Of a stretch of DNA of 64,000 nt, positions 51,328 through 59,254 are shown in pieces. The position numbers and the translations under genes are program-made. Positions within the stretch are counted from its first letter, which is position 1; each line of letters begins with the position of its first letter. The DNA is from Solirubrobacter deserti (GTDB lineage Bacteria > Actinomycetota > Thermoleophilia > Solirubrobacterales > Solirubrobacteraceae), in the NCBI RefSeq assembly GCF_003344625.1, contig NZ_QPKJ02000001.1, forward strand, positions 1-64,000, read 5' to 3'. The notes under the pieces were generated by a model, which saw only the letters and a list, made by a program, of their open reading frames with translations, ran no database searches and was not told where the DNA came from.

Positions 51328-52133
51328 ACCATCTGCTGCGCGAGCGCGCGCCGATCACCGAAGAGGGCTGGGCCGAGCTCGACCAGAGCGCGCGCGAGCG
51401 GCTCGAGCCGGGGCTGGCGGCGCGCAAGGTCGTGGACTTCTCCGGTCCGCACGGGTGGGACTACAGCGCGACGAACCTGGGCCGCATCGAACCGCTGCCC
51501 GACGGGGGAGACGGCCTGACCGCCTCACGCCGGCGCGTGCTCCCGCTGGTCGAGATGCGCGTGGAGTTCGCGCTCTCGCGTTCCGAGCTCGACGACCTCG
51601 AACGCGGGGCCGAGGACATCGACCTCGAGCCGCTGGAGGTCGCCGCGCGGCGGATGGCGCGCGCCGAGAACCGCGCCGTCTTCCACGGCTGGGCGTCAGC
51701 CGGCTTCGAGGGGATCGCCGAGTCCTGCACGCACGACCCGGTGACGCTCTCGGACGACTTCAACGCCTACACCGGCCAGGTCGCCGCGGCGGTCGAGACG
51801 CTGCTGCGCAACGGCATCAAGGGGCCGTACGCGCTGGCGCTCGCCCCCGAGCAGTACACGGGCGTGGTGCAGGGCACCGAGCACGGCGGCTACCCGCTGT
51901 TCGACCACCTGCGCAAGATCCTCCAGGGCGGGCCGATCGTGTGGGCGCCCGGGATCAGCGGCGCGGTGGTGGTGTCCCTGCGCGGCGGCGACTTCCTGTT
52001 CGAGTCCGGCCAGGACCTCGCGCTCGGCTACAGCCACCACGACGCGCAGTCGGTCTACCTGTACCTGGAAGAGAGCTTCAGCTTCCGGGTGGCGACGCCG
52101 GAGGCGGCCTGCGCCTTGACGCCGCCGAAGTGA
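51324..52133 (+). CDS. enc: Encapsulin nanocompartment shell protein (family 1, HK97 fold)
   Basis: A 269-residue shell protein from the GTG at 51324. Signature segments align with Thermotoga maritima encapsulin: LLRERAPITEEGWAELDQ, RKVVDFSGPHGWDYSATNLG, LPLVEMRVEFALSRSELDD, NGIKGPYALALAPEQYTGV, GGDFLFESGQDLALGYSHHD and ESFSFRVATPEAA at the end. Length is that of family 1. It should assemble into an icosahedral shell around the EncFtn cargo. Its stop directly abuts the stop of the convergent gene at 52134, with no base between. Confidence 0.96.
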   Translation: MNHLLRERAPITEEGWAELDQSARERLEPGLAARKVVDFSGPHGWDYSATNLGRIEPLPDGGDGLTASRRRVLPLVEMRVEFALSRSELDDLERGAEDIDLEPLEVAARRMARAENRAVFHGWASAGFEGIAESCTHDPVTLSDDFNAYTGQVAAAVETLLRNGIKGPYALALAPEQYTGVVQGTEHGGYPLFDHLRKILQGGPIVWAPGISGAVVVSLRGGDFLFESGQDLALGYSHHDAQSVYLYLEESFSFRVATPEAACALTPPK

Positions 52134-52835
52134 TCACCAGCCGCTCGCGCCGCCGGCGCCGCTCGGCCCTTCCCCGCTCGACCCCTCGGCCCCGCCGCGC
52201 CCCTGCTCGCGCTCCTCGTCGGTCGGCGGGAAGAGCTTCGCGTCCCAGCCGACCGGCGACGGCACCGGGCTCACGCGCGGGATGCCGCACGTCGTCAGCA
52301 GGTGGCTGACCACCGTGTTGCTGTTGGGCCCGTACCACTCGTACTTGATCTCGGCGTCGCCGATCCGGATCAGCTCGTCGGCGAGGTGGTCGCCCTTGCC
52401 CATCGCCGCGCTGCCGCTCAACGCACGCACGCTGGCCGCCCGCGGGTCGTAGTCCTGGAACGTCTCGGCGGTGTAGAGCCCGTGGTCGATCTCGATGTAC
52501 GACAGCACGCCGCCCGCGAGGCGGCCGAGGTACTTGCCGCCGCCGTCCGGGCCGGCCCGGTACCCGTACTGCACGCCGCGCTCGTTCGTGTAGACGATGA
52601 ACAGGTGGTTGGCGCCGAGCCCGGTGGGGACCGCGCACACGTCCACCGCGCAGCGCTCGGGATCGGCCCCCGCTGCCTGCGCGGCCTCCGCCTCACGGGC
52701 CAGATAGCGCCCGAAGGCCTGGTTGCCCATCGCCCCGGCGAGCGCCCGGACGTCCGTGTGCGGCGTGCGCCGCACGTCGGGCGCCGCCTCATCCGGCCTT
52801 CGTCGCGGCAGCGTGTGCGGGCGTTCGAACGGCAT
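52134..52835 (-). CDS. Putative secreted-effector-like protein with an AGN-type leader and papain-like domain
   Basis: A 233-residue protein. GGGAGGT precedes the ATG at 52835 (MPFERPHTLPRRRPDE), and an in-frame start at 52859 is less likely. The Arg/Pro-rich N-terminus leads to VRALAGAMGNQAFGRYLA, similar to the LQRxAGNRAV leader found on many effectors associated with contractile injection systems and DUF4157 proteins. The second part has HLFIVYTNERGVQYGYRAG and YGPNSNTVVSHLLTTCG. The His, Asn-Ser-Asn and Cys features resemble permuted NlpC/P60 or papain-like enzymes. Catalysis is unproven, and no injection-system genes are in the window. The C-terminus is Gly/Ser-rich. Confidence 0.6.
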   Translation of the reverse strand: MPFERPHTLPRRRPDEAAPDVRRTPHTDVRALAGAMGNQAFGRYLAREAEAAQAAGADPERCAVDVCAVPTGLGANHLFIVYTNERGVQYGYRAGPDGGGKYLGRLAGGVLSYIEIDHGLYTAETFQDYDPRAASVRALSGSAAMGKGDHLADELIRIGDAEIKYEWYGPNSNTVVSHLLTTCGIPRVSPVPSPVGWDAKLFPPTDEEREQGRGGAEGSSGEGPSGAGGASGW

Positions 52836-52944
52836 TGGGCACCTCCCGTCAACTGACATGGCCTGTCGGTCCGCCAGACGGAACCCGGGCGCCCGCTATT
52901 CCCCGGGCGTGTAGCCGTGCGCGGCCGCGGCGGCGTGGTGCGCG

Positions 52945-54537
52945 TCAGACCGGGTCGTCGGCGCCGATCAGGCGCTCGAGCCGGACCGTCGGGTTGCGCT
53001 GCGCGAAGCGGTCGAGCACGAAGCGGTTCGGGAAGACGGCGACCTGCGTCCCGTCGGCACGGACGAAGACGTCGGTGTGGCCGCTGTCGGCGAGGACCTT
53101 GGCCGCGCCGTCGGCGTCCGTGCGCCGCGCGGCCTTCCACTCGAGCATCTGCAGGCTGACCTCGGCGCCGAACTCCGTGCGCAGGCGCTCGACCGCGACC
53201 TCGAACTGCATCGGGCCGACGCCGGCCAGCACCGGGACCGGGTCCTGCGTGTGCTCGCGCCGCAGCACGTGCACGACCCCCTCCTGGTCGAGCTGCTCGA
53301 GCCCGCGCCGGAACTGCTTGTGGCGGCTCACGTCCCGGTTGGAGACGGTCGCGAACGATTCGGGCGTGAGCGTCGGGATCGCCGGGAAGCGGACGTCGGC
53401 GCCGAGGTGGAGCGTGTCGCCGACGCGGACGTCGCCGCCGATCACGACGCCGACGACGTCCCCGGGGAATGCCTCGTCGAGCGAAGAGCGGTCCTGGCCG
53501 AAGACCTCGTGCGCGAAGCTCAGCGCCAGCGTGCGCCCGGTGCGCGCGTTCGTGACGCGCATGCCGCGCTCGAAGCGGCCGGAGCAGATGCGCACGAACG
53601 CGACGCGGTCGCGGTGGCGCGGGTCCATGTTGGCCTGGACCTTGAACACCAGCGCCGCGAACGGCGACTCCACCGCGCGCGGCGTGCCGTCCTCGAGCGC
53701 GCGCGGCTGGGCCGGCGGCGCGAGCTCGCGGACGGCGTCGAGCAGCAGGCCGACGCCGAAGTTCCACGCCGCCGAGCCGAACAGCAGCGGGATCAACTCC
53801 CCGCGCCCGTACGCGTCGGCGTCGAACGCGCTGTCGGTCGCGTCGATCAGCTCGAGCTCCTCCTGCGCTGTCGCCCAGGCCGGGTCGTCCTCCGGCCCGC
53901 GGTCGGTGACGATGTGCTCGAGCGCGATCCCGCTGCCGCCGGTCACGCGCGTGAACTCGTGGAAGGAGCCGTCGCGCCGGTTGATCACGCCGCGGAACTC
54001 GCCGGGCGCACCGACCGGCCACGTCAGCGGCGCGAGCGGCAGCTCGAGCTGCTCGGTCAGGTGGTCGACGATCTCCAGCGGCTCCATGCCCGGGCGGTCG
54101 TACTTGTTCACGAACGCCATCAGGGGGATTCCGCGCGCGCGGGCCACCTGGAACAGCTGCTCGGTCTGCGGCTCGACGCCGCGCGCCGCGTCGATCAGGA
54201 TCACGGCCGAGTCGACCGCCGCCAGCACCCGCAGCGTGTCCTCGGAGAAGTCCTTGTGGCCCGGGGTGTCGAGCAGGTTGAAGACGACGTCCGCGTACTC
54301 GAAGCGCAGCACGGTCGAGGTGACCGAGATGCCGCGGCGGCGCTCGACCTCCATCCAGTCCGAGGTCGCCGCGCGGCGGCCCTTGCGCGCCGTCACCGAG
54401 CCGGCCTCACCGACCGCGCCGGCGTACAGCAGCAGCTTCTCGGTCAGGGTCGTCTTGCCCGCGTCCGGGTGCGAGATGATGGCGAACGTGCGGCGGCGCG
54501 CCGCCTCGTGCACGACGCGTCGGCTGTCGGCATCCAC
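52945..54537 (-). CDS. prfC: Peptide chain release factor 3
   Basis: A 530-residue translational GTPase of usual RF3 length. G motifs: G1 SHPDAGKTTLTEK, G2/switch region KGRRAATSDWMEVERRRGISVTSTV (quoted as start of the domain), G3 DTPGHKDFSEDT and G4 NKYDRPG. The RF3-specific part continues with RFERGMRVTNARTGRTL, HLGADVRFPAIPTLTPE and QEGVVHVLRREH to the C-terminal domain GPMQFEVAVERLRTEFG. The start is a GTG at 54537 immediately after the TGA of the upstream hydrolase. RF3 recycles RF1/RF2 from ribosomes after termination. Confidence 0.96.
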   Translation of the reverse strand: MDADSRRVVHEAARRRTFAIISHPDAGKTTLTEKLLLYAGAVGEAGSVTARKGRRAATSDWMEVERRRGISVTSTVLRFEYADVVFNLLDTPGHKDFSEDTLRVLAAVDSAVILIDAARGVEPQTEQLFQVARARGIPLMAFVNKYDRPGMEPLEIVDHLTEQLELPLAPLTWPVGAPGEFRGVINRRDGSFHEFTRVTGGSGIALEHIVTDRGPEDDPAWATAQEELELIDATDSAFDADAYGRGELIPLLFGSAAWNFGVGLLLDAVRELAPPAQPRALEDGTPRAVESPFAALVFKVQANMDPRHRDRVAFVRICSGRFERGMRVTNARTGRTLALSFAHEVFGQDRSSLDEAFPGDVVGVVIGGDVRVGDTLHLGADVRFPAIPTLTPESFATVSNRDVSRHKQFRRGLEQLDQEGVVHVLRREHTQDPVPVLAGVGPMQFEVAVERLRTEFGAEVSLQMLEWKAARRTDADGAAKVLADSGHTDVFVRADGTQVAVFPNRFVLDRFAQRNPTVRLERLIGADDPV

Positions 54538-55191
54538 TCAGTGCAGATTACGAACCGCGCTCGGCGCCAGCGCGGCCACGATCGCTTCCGGCTGGCTGAG
54601 CGCCGCGAGATGCCCACCCGGCGTGGGCACGACGTCGAGGCCGAGGCGCTCGTGGGCGACGCGCGCCTGGAAGTCGTAGGGGAAGAAGCGATCCTCGCGG
54701 GACGCCAGCACGGTGGTCGGCACGTCCGGCCAGCGGTCGAACGCGCACGGCTGCGCGAACGCGATGTCGGCCTCGGGGCGCTGATGGGAGGCCCCGGCGG
54801 CACCGACCTCCGGCGGCACGTCGTGGAGCAAGTGCGCGTGCTCGTCGAAGTCGGCGGGGAACTCGTGGCCCGTGTTGTCCCACCACTGGCCCGGCGTCTC
54901 GCCCGGCGCGGGAACCATCGCGTTGAGGAGCACGAGCTGCTCGACGGGTAGCCGGTCGCACACGCCGAGCGCTGTGAAGGCCCCCATCGACTGGGCGACG
55001 AGTGTCACGCGATCGGCACCGGCCGCGGCGGCGAGCACGATCCGCTCGTACTCGCGCAGGCCCGCGGTCGGGTTCGCGCCGGGCAGGTCGACGGCGATCG
55101 CGGTGTGGCCGGCGGCGGTCAGCAGCGGGACGACGCGGTGCCAGTACCAGGCGGCGCCGCCGGCGCCGGGGATCAGGACGAAGGTGGTCAC
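54538..55191 (-). CDS. Alpha/beta hydrolase
   Basis: A 217-residue hydrolase from the GTG at 55191 (VTTFVLIPGAGGAAWYWHRV), which matches the usual family start; an ATG at 55224 would add 11 residues. The oxyanion region is IPGAGGAAWYW, the nucleophile elbow VTLVAQSMGAFTAL, the acid probably in LASREDRFFPYDFQ, and the His in TPGGHLAALSQPE. Size and motifs resemble the small esterase/hydroxynitrile-lyase-like group. It is divergent from the HxlR regulator, which may control it. Confidence 0.9.
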   Translation of the reverse strand: MTTFVLIPGAGGAAWYWHRVVPLLTAAGHTAIAVDLPGANPTAGLREYERIVLAAAAGADRVTLVAQSMGAFTALGVCDRLPVEQLVLLNAMVPAPGETPGQWWDNTGHEFPADFDEHAHLLHDVPPEVGAAGASHQRPEADIAFAQPCAFDRWPDVPTTVLASREDRFFPYDFQARVAHERLGLDVVPTPGGHLAALSQPEAIVAALAPSAVRNLH

Positions 55192-55293
55192 GCGGATAAG
55201 ACGCCGCGCGCCGCGCGAACTCATCGGACGCGCCGTGCCGCGCCGCGCCGCCGCTCCGTGTCTCCACGGCCTGCTGCCGCCCGCGGCTAGTTG

Positions 55294-55308
55294 CTTCGAT
55301 TTCCGAAG
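55294..55308. promoter_or_regulatory. Candidate HxlR operator
   Basis: CTTCGATTTCCGAAG is a short inverted repeat (CTTCG/CGAAG, 5-base spacer) in the 134-base divergent gap, 18 bases before the HxlR start codon and next to the only AT-rich patch (GCTAATATTTCG). It could hold the regulator's binding site and the promoter. Confidence 0.35.
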
Positions 55309-55325
55309 TCGCTAATATTTCGTGC

Positions 55326-55655
55326 GTGAAGCAGCTCACCCACCATGAGTGCGTCGCCGCCGACGTAGCGCTCAGCAAGGCGTTCGGCCTGCTCGGCAAG
55401 CGCTGGACCGCGGTCGTGCTCGGCACGCTCGGCGCCGGTGGCCCCACCGGCTTTCGTGAGCTGTCGCGGGCGGTGGGCGGGATCTCGGATTCCGTGCTGT
55501 CCGATCGCCTCACCGAGTTGACGCAGGCCGGCCTCGTCACCCGCACCGTCGACGAAGGTCCGCCCATCTCGGTCACCTACGCGCTCTCGGAGCGCGGCGC
55601 CGCGCTGATGCCGGCGTTCGATCAGATCTCCACTTGGGCCCAGGAGCACCTCTAG
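55326..55655 (+). CDS. HxlR-family transcriptional regulator
   Basis: A 109-residue winged helix-turn-helix protein from the GTG at 55326. It has the N-terminal Cys common in redox- or quinone-sensing members (HHECVAADVALSKAFGLLGKRWT, given in part: the Cys is residue 9) and the block GFRELSRAVGGISDSVLSDRL, then VTYALSERGAALMP. The oxidoreductase fusion follows two bases after its stop, and an alpha/beta hydrolase is divergent. It probably senses an electrophile or oxidant and controls both sides. Confidence 0.92.
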   Translation: MKQLTHHECVAADVALSKAFGLLGKRWTAVVLGTLGAGGPTGFRELSRAVGGISDSVLSDRLTELTQAGLVTRTVDEGPPISVTYALSERGAALMPAFDQISTWAQEHL

Positions 55656-55657
55656 CC

Positions 55658-57871
55658 ATGGCCGACTATGGACACGAACTGGTCTTCGGCACCTTTCTCA
55701 CGCCGCAGGCCGCCAACCCGGAGAGCGTCGTCGCGCTCGCGCAGCTGACCGAGCGCGCGGGACTCGAGCTCGCCACCTTCCAGGACCACCCGTACCAGTC
55801 CGCGTTCCTGGACACGTGGACGCTGATGACGTGGGTGGCCGCCAACACGGAGACGCTGAAGATCTCCCCGAACGTGCTCAACGTGCCGCTGCGGCTGCCG
55901 TCCGTGGTGGCCCGCAGCGCCGCCAGCCTCGATCTGCTGTCCAAGGGCCGCTTCGAGCTCGGCCTCGGCGCGGGCGGCTTCTGGGACCCGATCGTCGCCA
56001 TGGGCGGCCCGCGCCGCACTCCCGGCGAGGGGGTCACGGCGCTCAGCGAGGCGATCGACATCATCCGCCAGCTGTGGGACGTCACCACCCGGCGCGGCGT
56101 GCGCGTGGACGGCGAGCACTACAAGGTGATCGGCGCCAAGCGCGGGCCCGAGCCGGCGCACGAGATCCCGATCCACCTCGGCGCGTACAAGCCGCGCATG
56201 CTGCGGCTCACGGGGGAGAAGGCGGACGGCTGGCTGCCGTCGCAGGCCTACATGCAGCCGGGCGACTTCGCGCCCGCGAACGCGCGCATCGACGCCGCGG
56301 CGGAGGCCGTCGGCCGCGATCCGCGCGAGATCCGGCGCATGCTCAACGTCAACACCGACGACGTGGACCAGCTGGTGGAGCTGGCGCTCGAGCACGGCTT
56401 CTCCACGTTCATCCTCGGCAGCGACGACCCGTACGCGATCGAGCGCTTCGGCCAAGACGTCGCGCCGGCAGTGCGCGAGGCGGTCGCGACGGAGCGAGCC
56501 GCGCGGGGGACGGCCACCGGCCCTTTCGGTCGTAGCCCAGCCGTCCGCGCGCAGCGGCTGCCGGGCATCGACTACGACGCCGCCCCGGTCGCGGCCGTCG
56601 AGCCGGGGGACCGCGCCTACGGCAAGGTCCGCTCGTCGTACTCCTACAAGGGCTCGCCCGGGCTCGTCCTCCAGCCCAAGACCGCCGAGGAGGTCTCGCA
56701 GGCGCTCATCTACGCCCGCGAGCAGGACGTCCCGCTGGCCATCCGCAGTGGCGGCCACGGCATCTCCGGGCGCTCGACCAACGAGGGCGGCGTCGTCATC
56801 GATCTCGGGGCGCTGAACGGCATCCAGGTCGTGGGGGACAAGGCGCTGCTCGGCCCCGGCGCGCGCTGGGGCCACGTCGCAGCCGAGCTGGGCAAGCACG
56901 GGCTCGGGATGAGCTCGGGCGACTACGGCGACGTCGGCGTCGGTGGGCTCGCCACCACCGGCGGGGTCGGCTTCATGTCGCGCCTGCACGGGCTGACCAT
57001 CGACCACGTCACGGGCGCGCGGGTCGTGCTCGCGGACGGCCGCATCGTGGACGCCGACGAGGAGCTGCTGTGGGCGCTTCGCGGCGCGGGCGCGAACTTC
57101 GGCATCGTCACCGAGTTCGAGCTCGAGCCGTACCCGGTCGGCAACGTCGTCTTCTCCTCGATGGCGTTCGACGCGAGCCGGCCGGCCGAGGTGCTCACCC
57201 GCTGGGGGTACCGGGTCGAGAACGCGCCGCGCGAGCTGACGAGCTTCCTCAACCTGGTGACGCAGCAGGGCGGGCCGGTCGCGCAGCTGTACTCGGTCTA
57301 CGCGGGTGAGGACACGGACGCCGCGATCGAGGCGCTCACGCCGCTGCTGGACATCGCGCCCGTGCTCGACCAGCAGGCGCAGCTCGTCCCGTACCCGGCG
57401 GTCGTCGCACCGCGCGGCGGCCTGCACATGGGCGGCTCACCGACCGCGGTCCGCGCAGGGCTGGCCACGCACCTGTACGAGCCGACGGCGCAGGCGCTCG
57501 AGGATCTGCTTGCGACGCGCGAGTCCTCGTGGCTGCAGGTGCGGGCGGTCGGCGGCGCGGTCAACGACATGCCGGCCGACGCCACCGCCTATGCCCATCG
57601 CACGCAGAACTTCAGCGTCAACGCGGTCGGGCGCAGCTCGATCGAGCGCCTCAACGCGGCGTGGGACGAGCACGTGTATCCGCACATGGACGGGCTCTAT
57701 CTAAGCTTCGACACCGACCCGCGGCCCGAGCGGCTGCTGGACGCGTTCCCGGAGCCGACGCTCTCCCGGCTGCGTGAGTTGAAGGCGAAGTACGACCCGG
57801 ACAACGTCTTCCGCCAGAACTTCGCCATCGAGCCGGCGGGCTCTAGAATTGGTGTCAACGCGACCCCGTGA
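55658..57871 (+). CDS. Fusion of LLM luciferase-like and FAD-linked (berberine-bridge-type) oxidoreductases
   Basis: A 737-residue two-enzyme fusion. Residues about 1-290 are a luciferase-like monooxygenase (ELVFGTFLTPQAANPESV, GRFELGLGAGGFWDP, GWLPSQAYMQPGD). After a short linker, residues about 310-737 are a PCMH-type FAD oxidase (VLQPKTAEEVSQALIYARE, RSGGHGISGRSTNEGG, GDYGDVGVGGLATTGGVGF, ending YDPDNVFRQNF). The His near residue 367 is the usual covalent-FAD attachment. The second attachment site, Cys in bicovalent enzymes, is not Cys here. The ATG at 55658 is preferred (CAGGAG upstream). The pair may oxidise one substrate in two steps. Partner genes are the HxlR regulator and the divergent hydrolase. 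Confidence 0.9.
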   Translation: MADYGHELVFGTFLTPQAANPESVVALAQLTERAGLELATFQDHPYQSAFLDTWTLMTWVAANTETLKISPNVLNVPLRLPSVVARSAASLDLLSKGRFELGLGAGGFWDPIVAMGGPRRTPGEGVTALSEAIDIIRQLWDVTTRRGVRVDGEHYKVIGAKRGPEPAHEIPIHLGAYKPRMLRLTGEKADGWLPSQAYMQPGDFAPANARIDAAAEAVGRDPREIRRMLNVNTDDVDQLVELALEHGFSTFILGSDDPYAIERFGQDVAPAVREAVATERAARGTATGPFGRSPAVRAQRLPGIDYDAAPVAAVEPGDRAYGKVRSSYSYKGSPGLVLQPKTAEEVSQALIYAREQDVPLAIRSGGHGISGRSTNEGGVVIDLGALNGIQVVGDKALLGPGARWGHVAAELGKHGLGMSSGDYGDVGVGGLATTGGVGFMSRLHGLTIDHVTGARVVLADGRIVDADEELLWALRGAGANFGIVTEFELEPYPVGNVVFSSMAFDASRPAEVLTRWGYRVENAPRELTSFLNLVTQQGGPVAQLYSVYAGEDTDAAIEALTPLLDIAPVLDQQAQLVPYPAVVAPRGGLHMGGSPTAVRAGLATHLYEPTAQALEDLLATRESSWLQVRAVGGAVNDMPADATAYAHRTQNFSVNAVGRSSIERLNAAWDEHVYPHMDGLYLSFDTDPRPERLLDAFPEPTLSRLRELKAKYDPDNVFRQNFAIEPAGSRIGVNATP

Positions 57872-57880
57872 GGATTGACG

Positions 57881-58138
57881 ATGGCTGAGAAGAAGAAGAA
57901 CGCCAAGATGGCGAACCGCAACGTCGGCGTCGAGGTCATCAAGGATGACGGCGACAAGTACGTTGTGCTCCGCAATGGCGCGAAGGTCTACGGCGGCCGC
58001 GGCGTCGTGCTGGCCGAGGCCGTCCGCCTCGCCACGAGCCTCCAGGAGGGCGCCGGCATCGCCAAGATCGAGGGCGACAGCTGGACGCCGGGCAAGGTCG
58101 ACGACGCCGGCGAGTTCGTCGCCTTCCAGGCCGCATAG
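57881..58138 (+). CDS. Small basic protein, DUF2188-like
   Basis: An 85-residue protein, MAEKKKNAKMANRNVGVEVI. A basic N-terminus is followed by a compact region with DKYVVLRNGAKVYGGRGVVLAEAVRLATSL, resembling the small DUF2188 fold in which a short sheet precedes a helix. AGGA lies at 57871-57874, and the gene starts 9 bases after the oxidase fusion ends, so it may be co-transcribed. Function unknown. Confidence 0.72.
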   Translation: MAEKKKNAKMANRNVGVEVIKDDGDKYVVLRNGAKVYGGRGVVLAEAVRLATSLQEGAGIAKIEGDSWTPGKVDDAGEFVAFQAA

Positions 58139-58143
58139 ACATT

Positions 58144-58188
58144 GAAGGTGGGGCAGCCCTTCCGCCCCACCCCGATCATCCCACCTTC
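58144..58188. terminator. Hairpin between convergent genes
   Basis: GAAGGTGGG (58144-58152) can pair perfectly with CCCACCTTC (58180-58188). An alternative shorter stem pairs GGTGGGG with CCCCACC at 58165-58171. It lies between the stop of the small basic protein and the end of the convergent spo0M gene. Confidence 0.5.
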
Positions 58189-58212
58189 ACGAGCCGCGCG
58201 GCTGGCGAGCGT

Positions 58213-58977
58213 TTACCAGCCGCGCCGCTGGCCGAGCGCCTGCAGCTGCTGCTCGACGGTGCCACGCAGGTGGCCGCCGCCCGTCGGGATCGAGAACCAC
58301 GAGTACGCGTCCCGGCCCTCGCTGAACCAGCCGCCGCGCGTGTCGGCCTCGAAGATCACGCGCGTCTCGTGCGGCCCGCCCAGGAAGGTCACCTCGAGCT
58401 CGTTGAAGCGCCCGCGGTACTGGCCGCCCGCGTAGAACTCGATCTCCTGGAAGAACGGCAGCGTGCCGTTCGGCAGCTGGCCCTGCTCGACGTCCGCGCC
58501 CTTGAACTCGAACCCGAGCGACTCGAGCGCCTCGATCAGCGCCTGCTGACCCGGCGTCGCGTGGACCTGGATCGGGTCCAGGTCGCCGCGGTCGATGCCG
58601 CGCGCGACCTCGAGCTCGGTCCGCACGCCCATCGAGACCCCGCGCAGCGGGCGCCCGCCGATGTGCGTCAGCGGCGTCTCGTACGGCACCTGCAGCTGGA
58701 ACGGGAACTCGTGCTTGTCCCCGGGCCGCACCGTCAGCGCGCCTGTCACCTGGTTGGTCGCGAACGTCTGGTTCGAGCGCCATTCGCTGTCGCCGCTCTC
58801 GACCTCGACGACCGTCTCGAGTGCAACGGTGATGCGCTCGATCTCCTGCTCGACGTCGCCGCCGTCGACTTTCACGACTCCGGTCACTCCATCGCCGGGA
58901 CGCACGGCCTGGACGGTCAGGACCGCGTCGACCGTCGCCGCGCCGGCACCCATGGCTGCCTTGAGCTTCTTGAGCAT
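58213..58977 (-). CDS. spo0M: Spo0M-family protein (sporulation-control protein homologue)
   Basis: A 254-residue protein with an arrestin-like beta-sandwich, MLKKLKAAMGAGAATVDAVL, GDGVTGVVKVDGGDVEQEI, FPFQLQVPYETPLT and the C-terminal GGPHETRVIFEADTRGGW. The length and order are those of Bacillus Spo0M. In Bacillus it affects sporulation and cytoskeletal functions. In high-GC actinobacteria that do not form endospores its role is unknown. It stands alone, convergent with the small basic gene. Confidence 0.92.
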   Translation of the reverse strand: MLKKLKAAMGAGAATVDAVLTVQAVRPGDGVTGVVKVDGGDVEQEIERITVALETVVEVESGDSEWRSNQTFATNQVTGALTVRPGDKHEFPFQLQVPYETPLTHIGGRPLRGVSMGVRTELEVARGIDRGDLDPIQVHATPGQQALIEALESLGFEFKGADVEQGQLPNGTLPFFQEIEFYAGGQYRGRFNELEVTFLGGPHETRVIFEADTRGGWFSEGRDAYSWFSIPTGGGHLRGTVEQQLQALGQRRGW

Positions 58978-59191
58978 GGGCTGAGCCTACGTCACCGCAG
59001 GTCGAGATCGACCAGCTGTCGACGTGGGGCCCGACCGCCCGCGGAGTGAGACGACGCGCCCGGGTGAGCGCTCGGCCACCGGACTCGACCACGAACCCGC
59101 CCGCGGTCAGGACATGCGGGCGAGCCTAGGTTCAGGCACGCCACGTGCGGTTGTGGGAAACCGGCAGCAATCGCGCGGGATCTACGCGCCA

Positions 59192-59240
59192 CGCGAGCGT
59201 TCACCAACTCGGGAAAAGCCCGAGTTCGTGAACGCTCGCG
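59192..59240 (-). terminator. Long hairpin downstream of the FtsH-type protease gene
   Basis: CGCGAGCGTTCAC (59192-59204) pairs perfectly with GTGAACGCTCGCG (59228-59240). After one mismatch, eight more pairs (ACTCGGG region) close on the loop AAAAG, giving a stem of 21 paired bases. It lies 15 bases beyond the protease stop. It is longer than the other hairpins here and might also be a processed RNA element or repeat. Confidence 0.6.
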
Positions 59241-59254
59241 CGCGGCGTCAGCGG

